The position numbers and the translations under genes were made by a program. Below the pieces are notes generated by a model, which saw nothing but the letters and a program-made list of their open reading frames with translations, was not told the origin of the DNA and did no database searches. Below, in pieces: positions 9,008-16,083 of a DNA stretch of 37,013 nucleotides; position 1 is the stretch's first letter, and the number at the start of each line of letters is the position of its first letter. Source of the DNA: Cyclobacteriaceae bacterium (GTDB lineage Bacteria; Bacteroidota; Bacteroidia; Cytophagales; Cyclobacteriaceae); assembly GCA_025455015.1 (NCBI GenBank), contig JALONI010000022.1, positions 1 to 37,013 of the forward strand. The letters run 5' to 3'.

Positions 9008-10194
9008 AAATCTCCGGTTATATAGTTAATGTTGATGATGCTCTGATTGTAGTTTCGCAATGTTTCGAGATAGGTTCGCTTGATGGTGTATGCGTCATTA
9101 ATATTTCGGATGTAAGCGATATAGTCTGTCTGGCCACTTTCAAAAAAACGTTTCGCGGCATTTATAATGTCATCTGCCTGACGAAGCCCGGAAGCTTCAT
9201 AATATGCAACTGCTTGTTGAGCAGAGTTGTATTCGCTTATGGCAGTTTGTAAGTCGGCTGTAAGCTGTTGCTGCTGCACTCGTGTTTGTTGTTCGGCAAT
9301 TTGCAACCCTGTTTTAGCTGCTTTGATGTTGCCATTGTATTGCCAAAACCAAAGCGGAACAGTGAAGCCTACGCGAAAGCGATAGTAGGTTTCTGTTTCT
9401 TTTGCCCCTTGATTCAGGTATCCAAATACAAGCCCAGGCAATACTCGATTACGTTCGAGAGATACTTGCTTTTGACTTACTAATTGGTTTTGTCGTGCGT
9501 ATTGTACAAAGGGACTCTGCGTTACGGATGAAGTGTCTGCCTGAACGGTGAGTGCTGATAGCTTTATCAATGGAGACACGTTCAATTCTGCTGACATGCC
9601 CGTGTACAGCTTTAATTGTTGCACGTTTGCTTTGTGAGTGTTTTCTGCTTGCACAAACTGGTTGTGTACTTCTCCGTACTGAGATTCTGCAAACGTTTTG
9701 GCGAGGTAATCAATTACACCCACTTCAAATTGCCTTTTGGCAGATAGGTAAATTTGATTGTAAAGACTGTCTTGGTATTTCAGTTGTTTAGAAAGTTGCC
9801 AACTGTATTGTGTATTTAAATACACTGAACGAATTAATCTCTTTATCTCGTTTACTGTAAGTGCCTTTCCCTTTTCTGAAAGCAACGATTGTTGTTTCAG
9901 TAATTGACCTTGCTTGATGTATACGGTTGGAAATTCTATTGATTGTAAAATACCCACCGCATAAAATTCCCCTGTAGGGCTTTCTGCAATAACTTCAGGA
10001 TTTGAAAGGTTAAACGAACTCTTGCGTAAGTAATTACTTTGCTTTACTTGGAGTTCAGCCGATTTGAGTAATGGGCTATACTTCATAGTAGAATCAAGCG
10101 CAGCTTGTTCTGAGATTACATTTTGTGCGCTGATCAATTCAACGTAGGCCGTTAAGATGATCAAGCCAAAGTATTTTACAATACTTATTTTCAT
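9004..10194 (-). CDS. TolC-family outer membrane efflux protein (CusC/CzcC type)
   Basis: 396 residues with an N-terminal signal peptide (cleavage likely after ISAQ) and the long alternating helical stretches of an outer-membrane factor: the QAALDSTMKYSPLLKSAELQVKQ segment near the N-terminus, and its internal repeat in the second half (residues about 215-385). It forms the outer-membrane channel of the metal pump. It is the first gene of the tripartite set, 80 nt after the His-rich protein, and overlaps the adaptor start by 4 nt. It is slightly shorter than proteobacterial CusC (about 460) but normal for Bacteroidota homologues. Confidence 0.88.
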   Translation of the reverse strand: MKISIVKYFGLIILTAYVELISAQNVISEQAALDSTMKYSPLLKSAELQVKQSNYLRKSSFNLSNPEVIAESPTGEFYAVGILQSIEFPTVYIKQGQLLKQQSLLSEKGKALTVNEIKRLIRSVYLNTQYSWQLSKQLKYQDSLYNQIYLSAKRQFEVGVIDYLAKTFAESQYGEVHNQFVQAENTHKANVQQLKLYTGMSAELNVSPLIKLSALTVQADTSSVTQSPFVQYARQNQLVSQKQVSLERNRVLPGLVFGYLNQGAKETETYYRFRVGFTVPLWFWQYNGNIKAAKTGLQIAEQQTRVQQQQLTADLQTAISEYNSAQQAVAYYEASGLRQADDIINAAKRFFESGQTDYIAYIRNINDAYTIKRTYLETLRNYNQSIININYITGDL

Positions 10195-10274
10195 GGTAAG
10201 AAATGTTAGTGATTAATTGGCGTTCATGGCTATGAAAATAGCACATGAAAATTCAGGCAGACTTTAGATAAGTC

Positions 10275-10700
10275 TTAGCAAATAGAAATAGGGGGTGCGC
10301 GAAGCGCACGAAAGAGATAAAGTGAGTTGTCGGTAATGAGGTCATCCGAGGGTGGATGAAAAATCTGTTGCGATGGGATAATTCTAAATATGGCAAGTAA
10401 ACTATAAACGGCTAATTGCTTCTCTGTTTTTTTGACCTTGGCAAAATTTTGCTCTGAGGAATGAACAAATGTAACATCAGCGTTTGCTGCGTGTGTCAGA
10501 AAATATACTGCACTCGCATCTTCATGCTCATTGGTATCTTGTTTATCGTGATGATGTGAATCGCTATTGTCACTTGCATGATGGTGATGCTCCGTTGCTT
10601 CCTTATGCGAGTCGTGGTGATGATGAGGTACAATGCTGTGCAGTATCGCCCCTGAATAGGCGAACAAAAACACGTAAACAAAAAGTAGTTTTTTTAGCAT
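10275..10700 (-). CDS. Small His-rich exported protein of the metal operon
   Basis: 141 residues: a hydrophobic signal segment (LLFVYVFLFAYSGAILHSIV), then clusters of histidines (HHHH at about 27-30, HHHH again about ten residues later, HHH further on) mixed with Asp, Glu and Ser, and a less biased C-terminal half ending RALRAPPISIC. Such proteins are common at the head of Bacteroidota Cus/Czc operons and have no assigned reaction; the His clusters suggest a periplasmic metal buffer. It is 27 nt after the HMA-MauE gene and 80 nt before the TolC gene. A region just downstream of the gene (10200-10270) shows nothing recognisable. Confidence 0.75.
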   Translation of the reverse strand: MLKKLLFVYVFLFAYSGAILHSIVPHHHHDSHKEATEHHHHASDNSDSHHHDKQDTNEHEDASAVYFLTHAANADVTFVHSSEQNFAKVKKTEKQLAVYSLLAIFRIIPSQQIFHPPSDDLITDNSLYLFRALRAPPISIC

Positions 10701-10727
10701 TGCAGTAGCAAATGTAAGTATTTTGAA

Positions 10728-11447
10728 TTAATGGATTGCAATCATATAGGCCGCCATTGCTACCATCAGCAAATCTTCAATAATTGTGACGGTGCTCATT
10801 GGAAGATTGAAAACAGCTCCTAAACATGCGCATTGAATCTTTTTCTTGTTTAAAACGCTCTGAATCACGCCTATGCTGCTGAACCCCATAATTATAATAG
10901 TAGCCCAATTTGTAAAAGTAGGGTTAAAGCCTGTTAGAAATGCTACCCCCAAAGCCAGTTCAATAAAGGGGTAAACAAGTCCATAAGCCGGCACTTTTTT
11001 GGCGAGTAAATCATACATCGCGTAGCTGTCAGCAAAACCTTTAAGATTGAGCAACTTAAAGAATGAGAACACTAGAAAGAAGCCAGCCATAAAAGTATTC
11101 ATGCCCGTGTGCAAGCTTCCATCGGCTGTTAAGAAAGCAACACCTGAGATGAATAGTCCAATCAGCAACAACGGCTTATAGGTAGCGAACCAAGATCTAG
11201 ATTCTTCCACTTTCATGGTGTGGTGGCTGTGGTCGGTGGCATCTTCACTGATTTTGTATTTCGTGTCATTACCAATGGCATTCTGCAATTCCGTAATGCT
11301 AAGGTGTCGTTGCATGGTGACAGTTGCTTTTTGACCTTCGAGTTTTACATCGGCAGCGAGTACGTCCGGATGCATCAGCAATTTGCTTTTAACTTTGGCT
11401 ACACAGCCTTCACAGGTAATACCTGCTACAGTGTATGAATGTGTCAT
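10728..11447 (-). CDS. HMA domain fused to a MauE/DoxX-type four-helix membrane protein
   Basis: From ATG 11447 the protein is 239 residues (MTHSYTVAGITCEGC...). Residues 1-65 are a classical HMA domain with the metal-binding CEGC pair; a short His linker (DHSHH) leads to a MauE/DoxX-like membrane region with about four helices and the family's CAC motif in KKKIQCACLGAVF. MauE-type proteins act in disulfide or thiol chemistry of exported proteins; fusion to HMA suggests metal delivery or reduction at the membrane. A longer frame reaches position 11474 but only through a TTG codon, so the ATG that begins directly before the HMA domain is preferred. The gene is 75 nt after the regulator and 27 nt before the His-rich gene. 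Confidence 0.85.
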   Translation of the reverse strand: MTHSYTVAGITCEGCVAKVKSKLLMHPDVLAADVKLEGQKATVTMQRHLSITELQNAIGNDTKYKISEDATDHSHHTMKVEESRSWFATYKPLLLIGLFISGVAFLTADGSLHTGMNTFMAGFFLVFSFFKLLNLKGFADSYAMYDLLAKKVPAYGLVYPFIELALGVAFLTGFNPTFTNWATIIIMGFSSIGVIQSVLNKKKIQCACLGAVFNLPMSTVTIIEDLLMVAMAAYMIAIH

Positions 11448-11522
11448 TTGATCTATTATTTGATTAACATTCAAATTAACGAAGCCTTGACGGAAAAGTA
11501 GTTACATAATTACGGATAAGAG

Positions 11523-12083
11523 TTATACTTTATCCAGTGACTTACGTGTTTTGTCGCGAAGCTTCTTGAAATGGCTGGGGGTTAGTCCGATCACTTGTTT
11601 GAACTGCTTAGATAAGTGTTGAACGCTACTGTACGTAAGCTGGTCTGCGATTTGACTTAATGATAGTTCATCATATACAAGCAGTTCTTTTACTCTTTCT
11701 ATCTTTTGATGTATGAAATATTGTTCAATCGTAGTGCCTTCAACTTCAGAAAAAAGAGAACTAATAGAAGAGTAGTCTTTCCCAATTTTATCAGCGAGGT
11801 AGGCAGATAAATTAGTTCTCAGTTTTGCATTTGGTTTGTATATTAAGTTGATTATTTCTGTTTTCACCTTTTCAATCAACTTTGATTTCTTGTCATCAAT
11901 TAATTCAAATCCTAACCGCTCAATATTTTCTTTGAATTGTTTTAGTCTATTGACTTCAATCTTATCGACAAGTGTGATTTCTCCCAGTTCTACTTTCTTA
12001 AAATTGATATTCTGTTTTTCGAGTTCACGAGTCACCACCATTTTGCAGCGGTCGCATACCATATTTTTGATATAGAGAGTCAT
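11523..12083 (-). CDS. AraC-family transcriptional regulator with an N-terminal HMA-like metal-sensing domain
   Basis: 186 residues from ATG 12083. Residues 1-65 look like a ferredoxin-fold HMA domain with a CDRC pair (MTLYIKNMVCDRCKMVV), and the C-terminal 100 residues form an AraC/XylS DNA-binding domain with two helix-turn-helix motifs, the second being YSSVQHLSKQFKQVIGLTP. It is the first gene of the metal operon and most likely senses metal (Cu or similar) through the two cysteines and switches the operon on. The frame extends to 12095 only through TTG; the ATG lies about 20 nt after a TAnnTTTG promoter element. Such HMA-AraC proteins are known in Bacteroidota copper loci, but the sensing role is inferred. 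Confidence 0.85.
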   Translation of the reverse strand: MTLYIKNMVCDRCKMVVTRELEKQNINFKKVELGEITLVDKIEVNRLKQFKENIERLGFELIDDKKSKLIEKVKTEIINLIYKPNAKLRTNLSAYLADKIGKDYSSISSLFSEVEGTTIEQYFIHQKIERVKELLVYDELSLSQIADQLTYSSVQHLSKQFKQVIGLTPSHFKKLRDKTRKSLDKV

Positions 12084-12103
12084 CTTTGAAATCAATATTT
12101 TGT

Positions 12104-12111
12104 CAAAGGTA
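12104..12111 (-). promoter_or_regulatory. Bacteroidota-type -7 element of the metal operon
   Basis: On the minus strand TACCTTTG fits the TAnnTTTG element of Bacteroidota primary promoters and lies about 20 nt before the regulator's ATG. No clear TTTG/TTG box is found 19 nt upstream, which may mean that the regulator helps polymerase here. Inference from consensus only. Confidence 0.4.
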
Positions 12112-12625
12112 CTGTTATCATGTGGAATTCTGCCTTGTCGGCTTAGTCTACTCTATCTTGGTAGGGGCGGGTGGGTATTTGGCTCTTGGCATTGCTTTGG
12201 ATGTGGGCGGGTTTGCGCGGCAATGGCAAGTGCCAAATGTGCGGTGGGTGAGAATCTCTCCGGGTTGCCGTGCGGTTGGGATTCGTAGACGAGTCTTTAA
12301 CGTTTACTGAGTCCAAGTCCCCTAATTCTTTTATTCTTTTCTCTTGTCCCACGTTGTTTAAAGGAATGCTCACTTGTCAAGGTGCAGGAACGTTGTTAGT
12401 AGGTCGTCCTTCGTTTTTTTTATTCCCTTATTCCTTTGTCTTTTTATTCACTCTTGTCAGCGTGGAGAAACTTAAAGGGTTGGATTGTCTGCCGTTACTT
12501 TGTTGTCGTGGAGAATTTGTCGGGTTGTTTGAAGGGCATTGTTGCTAACTCAAAGATATACGAAACTTTTCTTTCGCACAAAAGAACGTAAAATGCTGGC
12601 TGTGAGGTATTTACAAAATTATCGC
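12112..12625. other. Gene-free stretch at the border of the metal island
   Basis: About 500 nt with no credible gene: the short frames that cross it have biased composition, no recognisable domain and no start signals. The sequence is G/T-rich on the plus strand, with runs such as TTTTTTT around 12414-12421, a TGGCA/TGCCA mini-palindrome near 12225-12236 and a weak hairpin at 12569-12586. The region lies between the AT-rich metal operon and a recombinase remnant, and looks like leftover mobile-element DNA. The following 12861-13016 stretch also shows nothing coding. Confidence 0.5.
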
Positions 12626-12649
12626 GCGTGTATACTTTCGTATATACGC
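12626..12649. repeat. Hairpin with 10-bp arms directly after the recombinase remnant's stop codon
   Basis: Arms at 12626-12635 and 12640-12649 pair over 10 bp with one G-T mismatch. On the minus strand the arms are GCGTATATAC and GTATACACGC around a GAAA loop, which has GNRA form. The hairpin begins at the base right after the TAG (12650-12652) of the recombinase remnant. It could be a terminator (only a short TTTT follows 12 nt later) or a recombination site recognised by that enzyme. Confidence 0.6.
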
Positions 12650-12798
12650 CTATATATCACCACGTGCAGTTCGCAGAATTTTGTCGATTGGGCTCTCGAT
12701 TTTGCCAAGCTCTTTCCGGCTTACAGGCTATACCGCAGCGTGGTGCGGATATCGTTATGACCGAGCAATTCGTCTGTGTATTTGCTGTCTGTTCCCTT
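12650..12798 (-). pseudogene. Tyrosine recombinase/integrase C-terminal remnant with a 1-nt frameshift
   Basis: In minus-strand frame one (12798 to 12727) the codons give ...KGTDSKYTDELLGH and NDIRTTLRYS, which is the hallmark end of tyrosine recombinases: the LLGH block and the segment with the catalytic Tyr. This frame then runs into TAA at 12723-12721. If one A is added back at about 12724 the reading becomes RYSHVS and continues as RKELGKIESPIDKIL to a TAG at 12652-12650; family members end with exactly this kind of SHVS...IKSPLD tail. Farther upstream the homology fades (possible FATHL-like traces near 12800-12830). The catalytic HxxR box and the rest of the protein are missing. It is therefore a dead fragment of an integrase, probably linked to the arrival of the metal island. 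Confidence 0.8.
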
Positions 12799-12808
12799 TG
12801 CCCTTGTG

Positions 12809-12860
12809 GATGTTGCGCACAGGCTTTGCGCACGTGCTACCAACGGGCAAGCCTAACATC
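12809..12860. repeat. Imperfect palindrome resembling an integron attC site
   Basis: Outer arms GATGTT (12809-12814) and AACATC (12855-12860) and inner arms AGGCTT (12821-12826) and AAGCCT (12849-12854) pair perfectly; one side has six extra bases, GCGCAC. The right side reads GCCTAAC, which fits the attC R-prime consensus RYYYAAC, but the left side does not fit GTTRRRY well. Length (52 nt) and bulged form are attC-like. The nearby recombinase remnant makes a recombination site possible. Confidence 0.35.
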
Positions 12861-13016
12861 ACACCACAATAAAATTCGCTCGCACTTTAGTTTGTTGTTG
12901 TGGGCCTGCTGTCCTGATTTATTTCGTTTGTTGGTGATCTGCCATCACGGCTCACGCGCAACGCCAACAAAGGCCGAGATGCAAACGGACGCGAGGCTTC
13001 GATCAGCGCCCCGCCC

Positions 13017-14360
13017 TCAAAAACGCAGCCGAAACACCGTGCGCACGTTGGGCTCCGACTCCACCGAGAGGCTGCCGTTGTGCATCTGCATGATCTGCCG
13101 CGAAAGGCTCAGCCCAATGCCCGAGCCGGTCTTCTTTGTGGTAAAAAAAGGAATGAAAATCTTCTCCATCGCCTCTTTGATGATGCCCGGCCCATTGTCG
13201 CTCACATCTATCCATACGGAGCCATCGGCATAGCGTGCGGTCATCTCAATTTTTCCGTCCGGCTGGCCCACCAGTGCCTCGCGCGCGTTTTTGACTAGGT
13301 TGATCAATACCTGCGTCATCATTTCTTCATCGGCTTGGATGGTCAGGTAGTCAGACTCCAGCCGGATGACAAACGCGGTGGGGGTGTTTTTGAATTCGGG
13401 CTTCATCAACTGGCCGATGCGCTCCAGGAGTCCGGCCACTTTCACGGAGGCCAGTTTGGGCTGCGGCACGGAAGTGTACTCGCGGTAGGCATCGATAAAC
13501 CGAATCAACCCTTTGCTGCGACTTTCAATGGTGTTCAACCCTTCGCGCAGGTCTTCGGCTCCCTCGTTGGGAAGCTCAAAGTGGCCGTTTACTTTTTTGA
13601 GGTCATGGTCCAGCACCTCGCGCAGGGTGGAGGTGAGGGACGAAATGGGGGTGATGGAGTTCATGATCTCGTGGCGCAGCACGCGCGTCAGGTTCTGCCA
13701 TGCTTCCAGTTCCTGTTGCTGCAGTTCGCTTTGAATGTTTTGCAGCGTCACCAATTTTACCGCATTGCCGCGCACCCGTATTTCGGTGGCCTGTATGGTG
13801 AGCAGGATTTCGTGATTGGTGCGGTACAGCGAGCTTTTGCCGGGTTTGGCTTCCAAAATGGCGGCATAGAGGCTGGGGTTGAAGTGTTGAAGCTCGTGTA
13901 TATTTTTGATGACGTGGTTGTTGATGTACCTGCGCGCATTAGTATTGATCAATTGGATGGTGCCATCGCTTTCAAACGAGAGGATGCCCGTGCGCACCTG
14001 CTGCACGATGGTGTTGAGAAACTGTCCGTTTTCTTCTTTTTCAGAACGAGCTTTCCGGAACGCCTCCAGCACCTCGTTGAAGGCGTTGTTCAGCTCGCGG
14101 AAGCTGCGCCCCAGTTTGTTGTCATGGGCAAAGCCCGAGATGAAATCGGAGTATTTGACCGACTCCAAAAAGCGGGTGAGTTTGCGGTTGGTTTGCGAGG
14201 TAAACCGGTACAGCTCAAAAAGTTGCCCGATGACGATGAGCGCCATCAGGCCGGCCGCAAAAATCATGTTGGGCCGGCTGGCCATGTACACGAACAGCGC
14301 CATGGTGGCCCCCAAGAGCACCGTGCGCAACGCCACGCGAGATAGAAAGTCTTTAAACAC
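13017..14360 (-). CDS. NtrY-like sensor histidine kinase
   Basis: 447 residues: two membrane segments at about 12-28 and 33-50, a HAMP/PAS-like region (about 110-210), a dimerisation helix with the phospho-acceptor His230 in VLRHEIMNSITP, and an ATPase domain with N-box (NLVKNAREAL), G1 (DNGPG), F (FIPFFTTKKTGSGIGLSL) and G2 motifs. It should phosphorylate the sigma54 activator encoded 89 nt upstream in the same transcript. The sensory part is short and has almost no periplasmic loop, so it may sense a signal in the membrane or cytoplasm. The start is GTG (14360); no ATG exists before the first membrane segment. Confidence 0.92.
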   Translation of the reverse strand: MFKDFLSRVALRTVLLGATMALFVYMASRPNMIFAAGLMALIVIGQLFELYRFTSQTNRKLTRFLESVKYSDFISGFAHDNKLGRSFRELNNAFNEVLEAFRKARSEKEENGQFLNTIVQQVRTGILSFESDGTIQLINTNARRYINNHVIKNIHELQHFNPSLYAAILEAKPGKSSLYRTNHEILLTIQATEIRVRGNAVKLVTLQNIQSELQQQELEAWQNLTRVLRHEIMNSITPISSLTSTLREVLDHDLKKVNGHFELPNEGAEDLREGLNTIESRSKGLIRFIDAYREYTSVPQPKLASVKVAGLLERIGQLMKPEFKNTPTAFVIRLESDYLTIQADEEMMTQVLINLVKNAREALVGQPDGKIEMTARYADGSVWIDVSDNGPGIIKEAMEKIFIPFFTTKKTGSGIGLSLSRQIMQMHNGSLSVESEPNVRTVFRLRF

Positions 14361-14449
14361 GGCAGGGGTTGGTCAGCGGGGGTGGGAAATTGTTTTTAAC
14401 AGTTAGCATTCAATATTCGGAACTCAGGCGGGGCGATTCAACGTTGGCA

Positions 14450-15838
14450 TTACAGGCCGTGTTTCTCCAGCCTGCGGTACAGCGAAGAGCGGGTGAGGCC
14501 GAGTTCGGCCGCAGCCTGCGTGATGTTGCCGTTGAATTTCTTCAACACTTTTCGGATCAACAGTTTCTCCACCTCGTCCAGGTTGAACTGGTCCAGGTTG
14601 ATGCCGCCCGCATCGGCCTCGCGTGCCTGCGTGTTGGTCAGGGTAAAGTCCTCGGGCTGAAGCACCGATCCGTTGCAGAGGATCACCGCGCGTTCCAGCG
14701 CATGCTGCAGCTCGCGGATGTTGCCGGGCCACTGATGCTTGCTCATGCGCGTCATGGCGGCTTCGCTGATTTTGCTGATGGGTTTGTTGTAGCGCGTGGC
14801 GTAGTGCTTCAAGAAATGATTGGCCAGCAGGGGTATGTCTTCGATGCGCTCGCGCAAGGGGGGTATTTCGATCTCGATGGTGTTGATCCGGTACAGCAGG
14901 TCTTGCCGGAATTTGTTGTCTTTGACCATCTCGTACAACGGCATGTTGGTGGCGCACACCAGGCGGATGTCCATCGACACCTCTTTGTTGGAACCCACGC
15001 GGTTGATCCTCCGGTTTTGCAGGGAGGTGAGCATCTTGGCTTGCGAGGGCATGGACAGGTTGCCGATTTCGTCCAAAAACAGCGTGCCTCCGTTGGCCAG
15101 CTCAAACCGGCCGGTGCGATCTTCTTTGGCATCGGTAAACGAGCCTCGCTTGTGTCCGAAAAGTTCACTTTCAAAAAGCGTTTCGGGTATCGAGCCGAGG
15201 TCTACCGCTACAAACGACTCGTGCCTGCGGGCCGAGTGGCGGTGGATGGCGCGCGCCACCAGTTCTTTGCCCGTGCCATTTTCACCCAGTATCAGCACGT
15301 TGGCATCGGTGTGGGCCACGCGTTCGATGGTTTGAAAAATCTTTTGCATGGCCTGGCTTTGGCCGATGATGTCGCTGAATTTTTCGTTGATCGTTTCATT
15401 GATTTGCTGATTTTTGAGTTTCAGCGTTTCTACCTGGTCGCGCGTTTCGCGCAGCCGCATGGACGAGTAGAGGGTGGCCAACAGCTTTTCGTTCTCCCAG
15501 GGCTTCAGCACAAAGTCGGTAGCCCCGGCTTTGATCGCCTTCACAGCCATCTGCACATCGCCATAAGCGGTAATGAGCACCACCACGGCCGAGGGGTCCA
15601 GCTCCAAAATCTTGCCGAGCCAGTAATATCCCTCATGGCCGCTGCTCACGTCTTTGGTGAAATTCATGTCCAGCAGAATCACATCGTAGTCGTCTTGCTT
15701 GAGCAAGGCCGGTATCGCCTCCGGGTTCTTTTCAATGTCCACCTGGGCAAAGTGGCGCTTCAGAAACATCTTGGCGGCTTTTAGCAGGTCTTCGTTGTCG
15801 TCAACGATGAGTATTTTACCGTGTTTGCTCTCGCTCAT
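14450..15838 (-). CDS. Sigma54-dependent response regulator (NtrC family)
   Basis: 462 residues from ATG 15838: receiver domain (1-120; acidic DD at 13-14, phospho-acceptor Asp57, Lys112), AAA+ domain with Walker A GENGTGKE (185-192), the sigma54-contact loop as GSFTDA (232-237) instead of the canonical GAFTGA, Walker B GTLFLDEIG, and a Fis-type helix-turn-helix at the end (NGNITQAAAELGLTRSSLYR). It should activate sigma54 promoters, most likely the divergent exporter operon. An open frame extends to 15916 through GTG, but the product would gain a non-homologous head, so the ATG right before the receiver is preferred. The kinase gene follows in the same direction. Confidence 0.93.
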   Translation of the reverse strand: MSESKHGKILIVDDNEDLLKAAKMFLKRHFAQVDIEKNPEAIPALLKQDDYDVILLDMNFTKDVSSGHEGYYWLGKILELDPSAVVVLITAYGDVQMAVKAIKAGATDFVLKPWENEKLLATLYSSMRLRETRDQVETLKLKNQQINETINEKFSDIIGQSQAMQKIFQTIERVAHTDANVLILGENGTGKELVARAIHRHSARRHESFVAVDLGSIPETLFESELFGHKRGSFTDAKEDRTGRFELANGGTLFLDEIGNLSMPSQAKMLTSLQNRRINRVGSNKEVSMDIRLVCATNMPLYEMVKDNKFRQDLLYRINTIEIEIPPLRERIEDIPLLANHFLKHYATRYNKPISKISEAAMTRMSKHQWPGNIRELQHALERAVILCNGSVLQPEDFTLTNTQAREADAGGINLDQFNLDEVEKLLIRKVLKKFNGNITQAAAELGLTRSSLYRRLEKHGL

Positions 15839-15952
15839 GCGTGCAGGGATTTTGGGTGTTGATGCGGTCAGGTACAACAATAATACCGTGTCAGCGAAAC
15901 ATCGAAAATGGCGCACAGGGGCATTTTCGGGGTCAGTAAAGCTACGGTTTTT

Positions 15953-15968
15953 TGTCCGTATGCGGACA
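15953..15968. promoter_or_regulatory. Palindromic putative activator site (UAS) upstream of the exporter operon
   Basis: TGTCCG (15953-15958) and CGGACA (15963-15968) form a perfect inverted repeat around TATG. Its centre lies about 107 nt before the start point predicted from the sigma54 promoter, a normal distance for an NtrC-type enhancer. It sits in the gap between the regulator and the exporter genes. Weaker palindromes follow at 15973-15988 (CGTTC/GAACG) and 15998-16009 (CACG/CGTG). Confidence 0.5.
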
Positions 15969-16041
15969 GTGCCGTTCGGTGGTGAACGAGAAATTTCACG
16001 TTTGCGTGGTATTTCGAGGCAAAAAGGTGCTTTGGCCCGGT

Positions 16042-16057
16042 TGGCACGCTTGTTGGC
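16042..16057 (+). promoter_or_regulatory. Near-consensus sigma54 promoter of the exporter operon
   Basis: The plus strand has TGGCACG (16042-16048), four bases, then TTGG (16053-16056) followed by C. The -24 element is perfect; the -12 element has GG where GC is expected, or GC with one extra spacer base. The predicted start point near 16068 leaves a leader of about 16 nt before the adaptor's ATG. A sigma54 activator is encoded divergently next to it, which supports the call. Confidence 0.5.
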
Positions 16058-16083
16058 CTTAGACGCCCCATTACCTCACGGGC

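Noticed and set aside
12143-12373. 76-residue minus-strand frame (DSVNVKDSSTNPNRTATRR...)
   Set aside because: Low-complexity Pro/Arg/His composition, no start context; more likely mobile-element DNA than a gene.
12628-13233. 201-residue plus-strand frame across the border region
   Set aside because: It runs antisense to the recombinase remnant and the kinase C-terminus and has no homology or start signal.
13335-15784. Long plus-strand reading frames (336 and 471 residues) opposite the kinase and regulator genes
   Set aside because: They are antisense shadows of genes with full catalytic motifs; their composition (His, Gln, Val rich) has no domain and reflects GC-rich codon structure.
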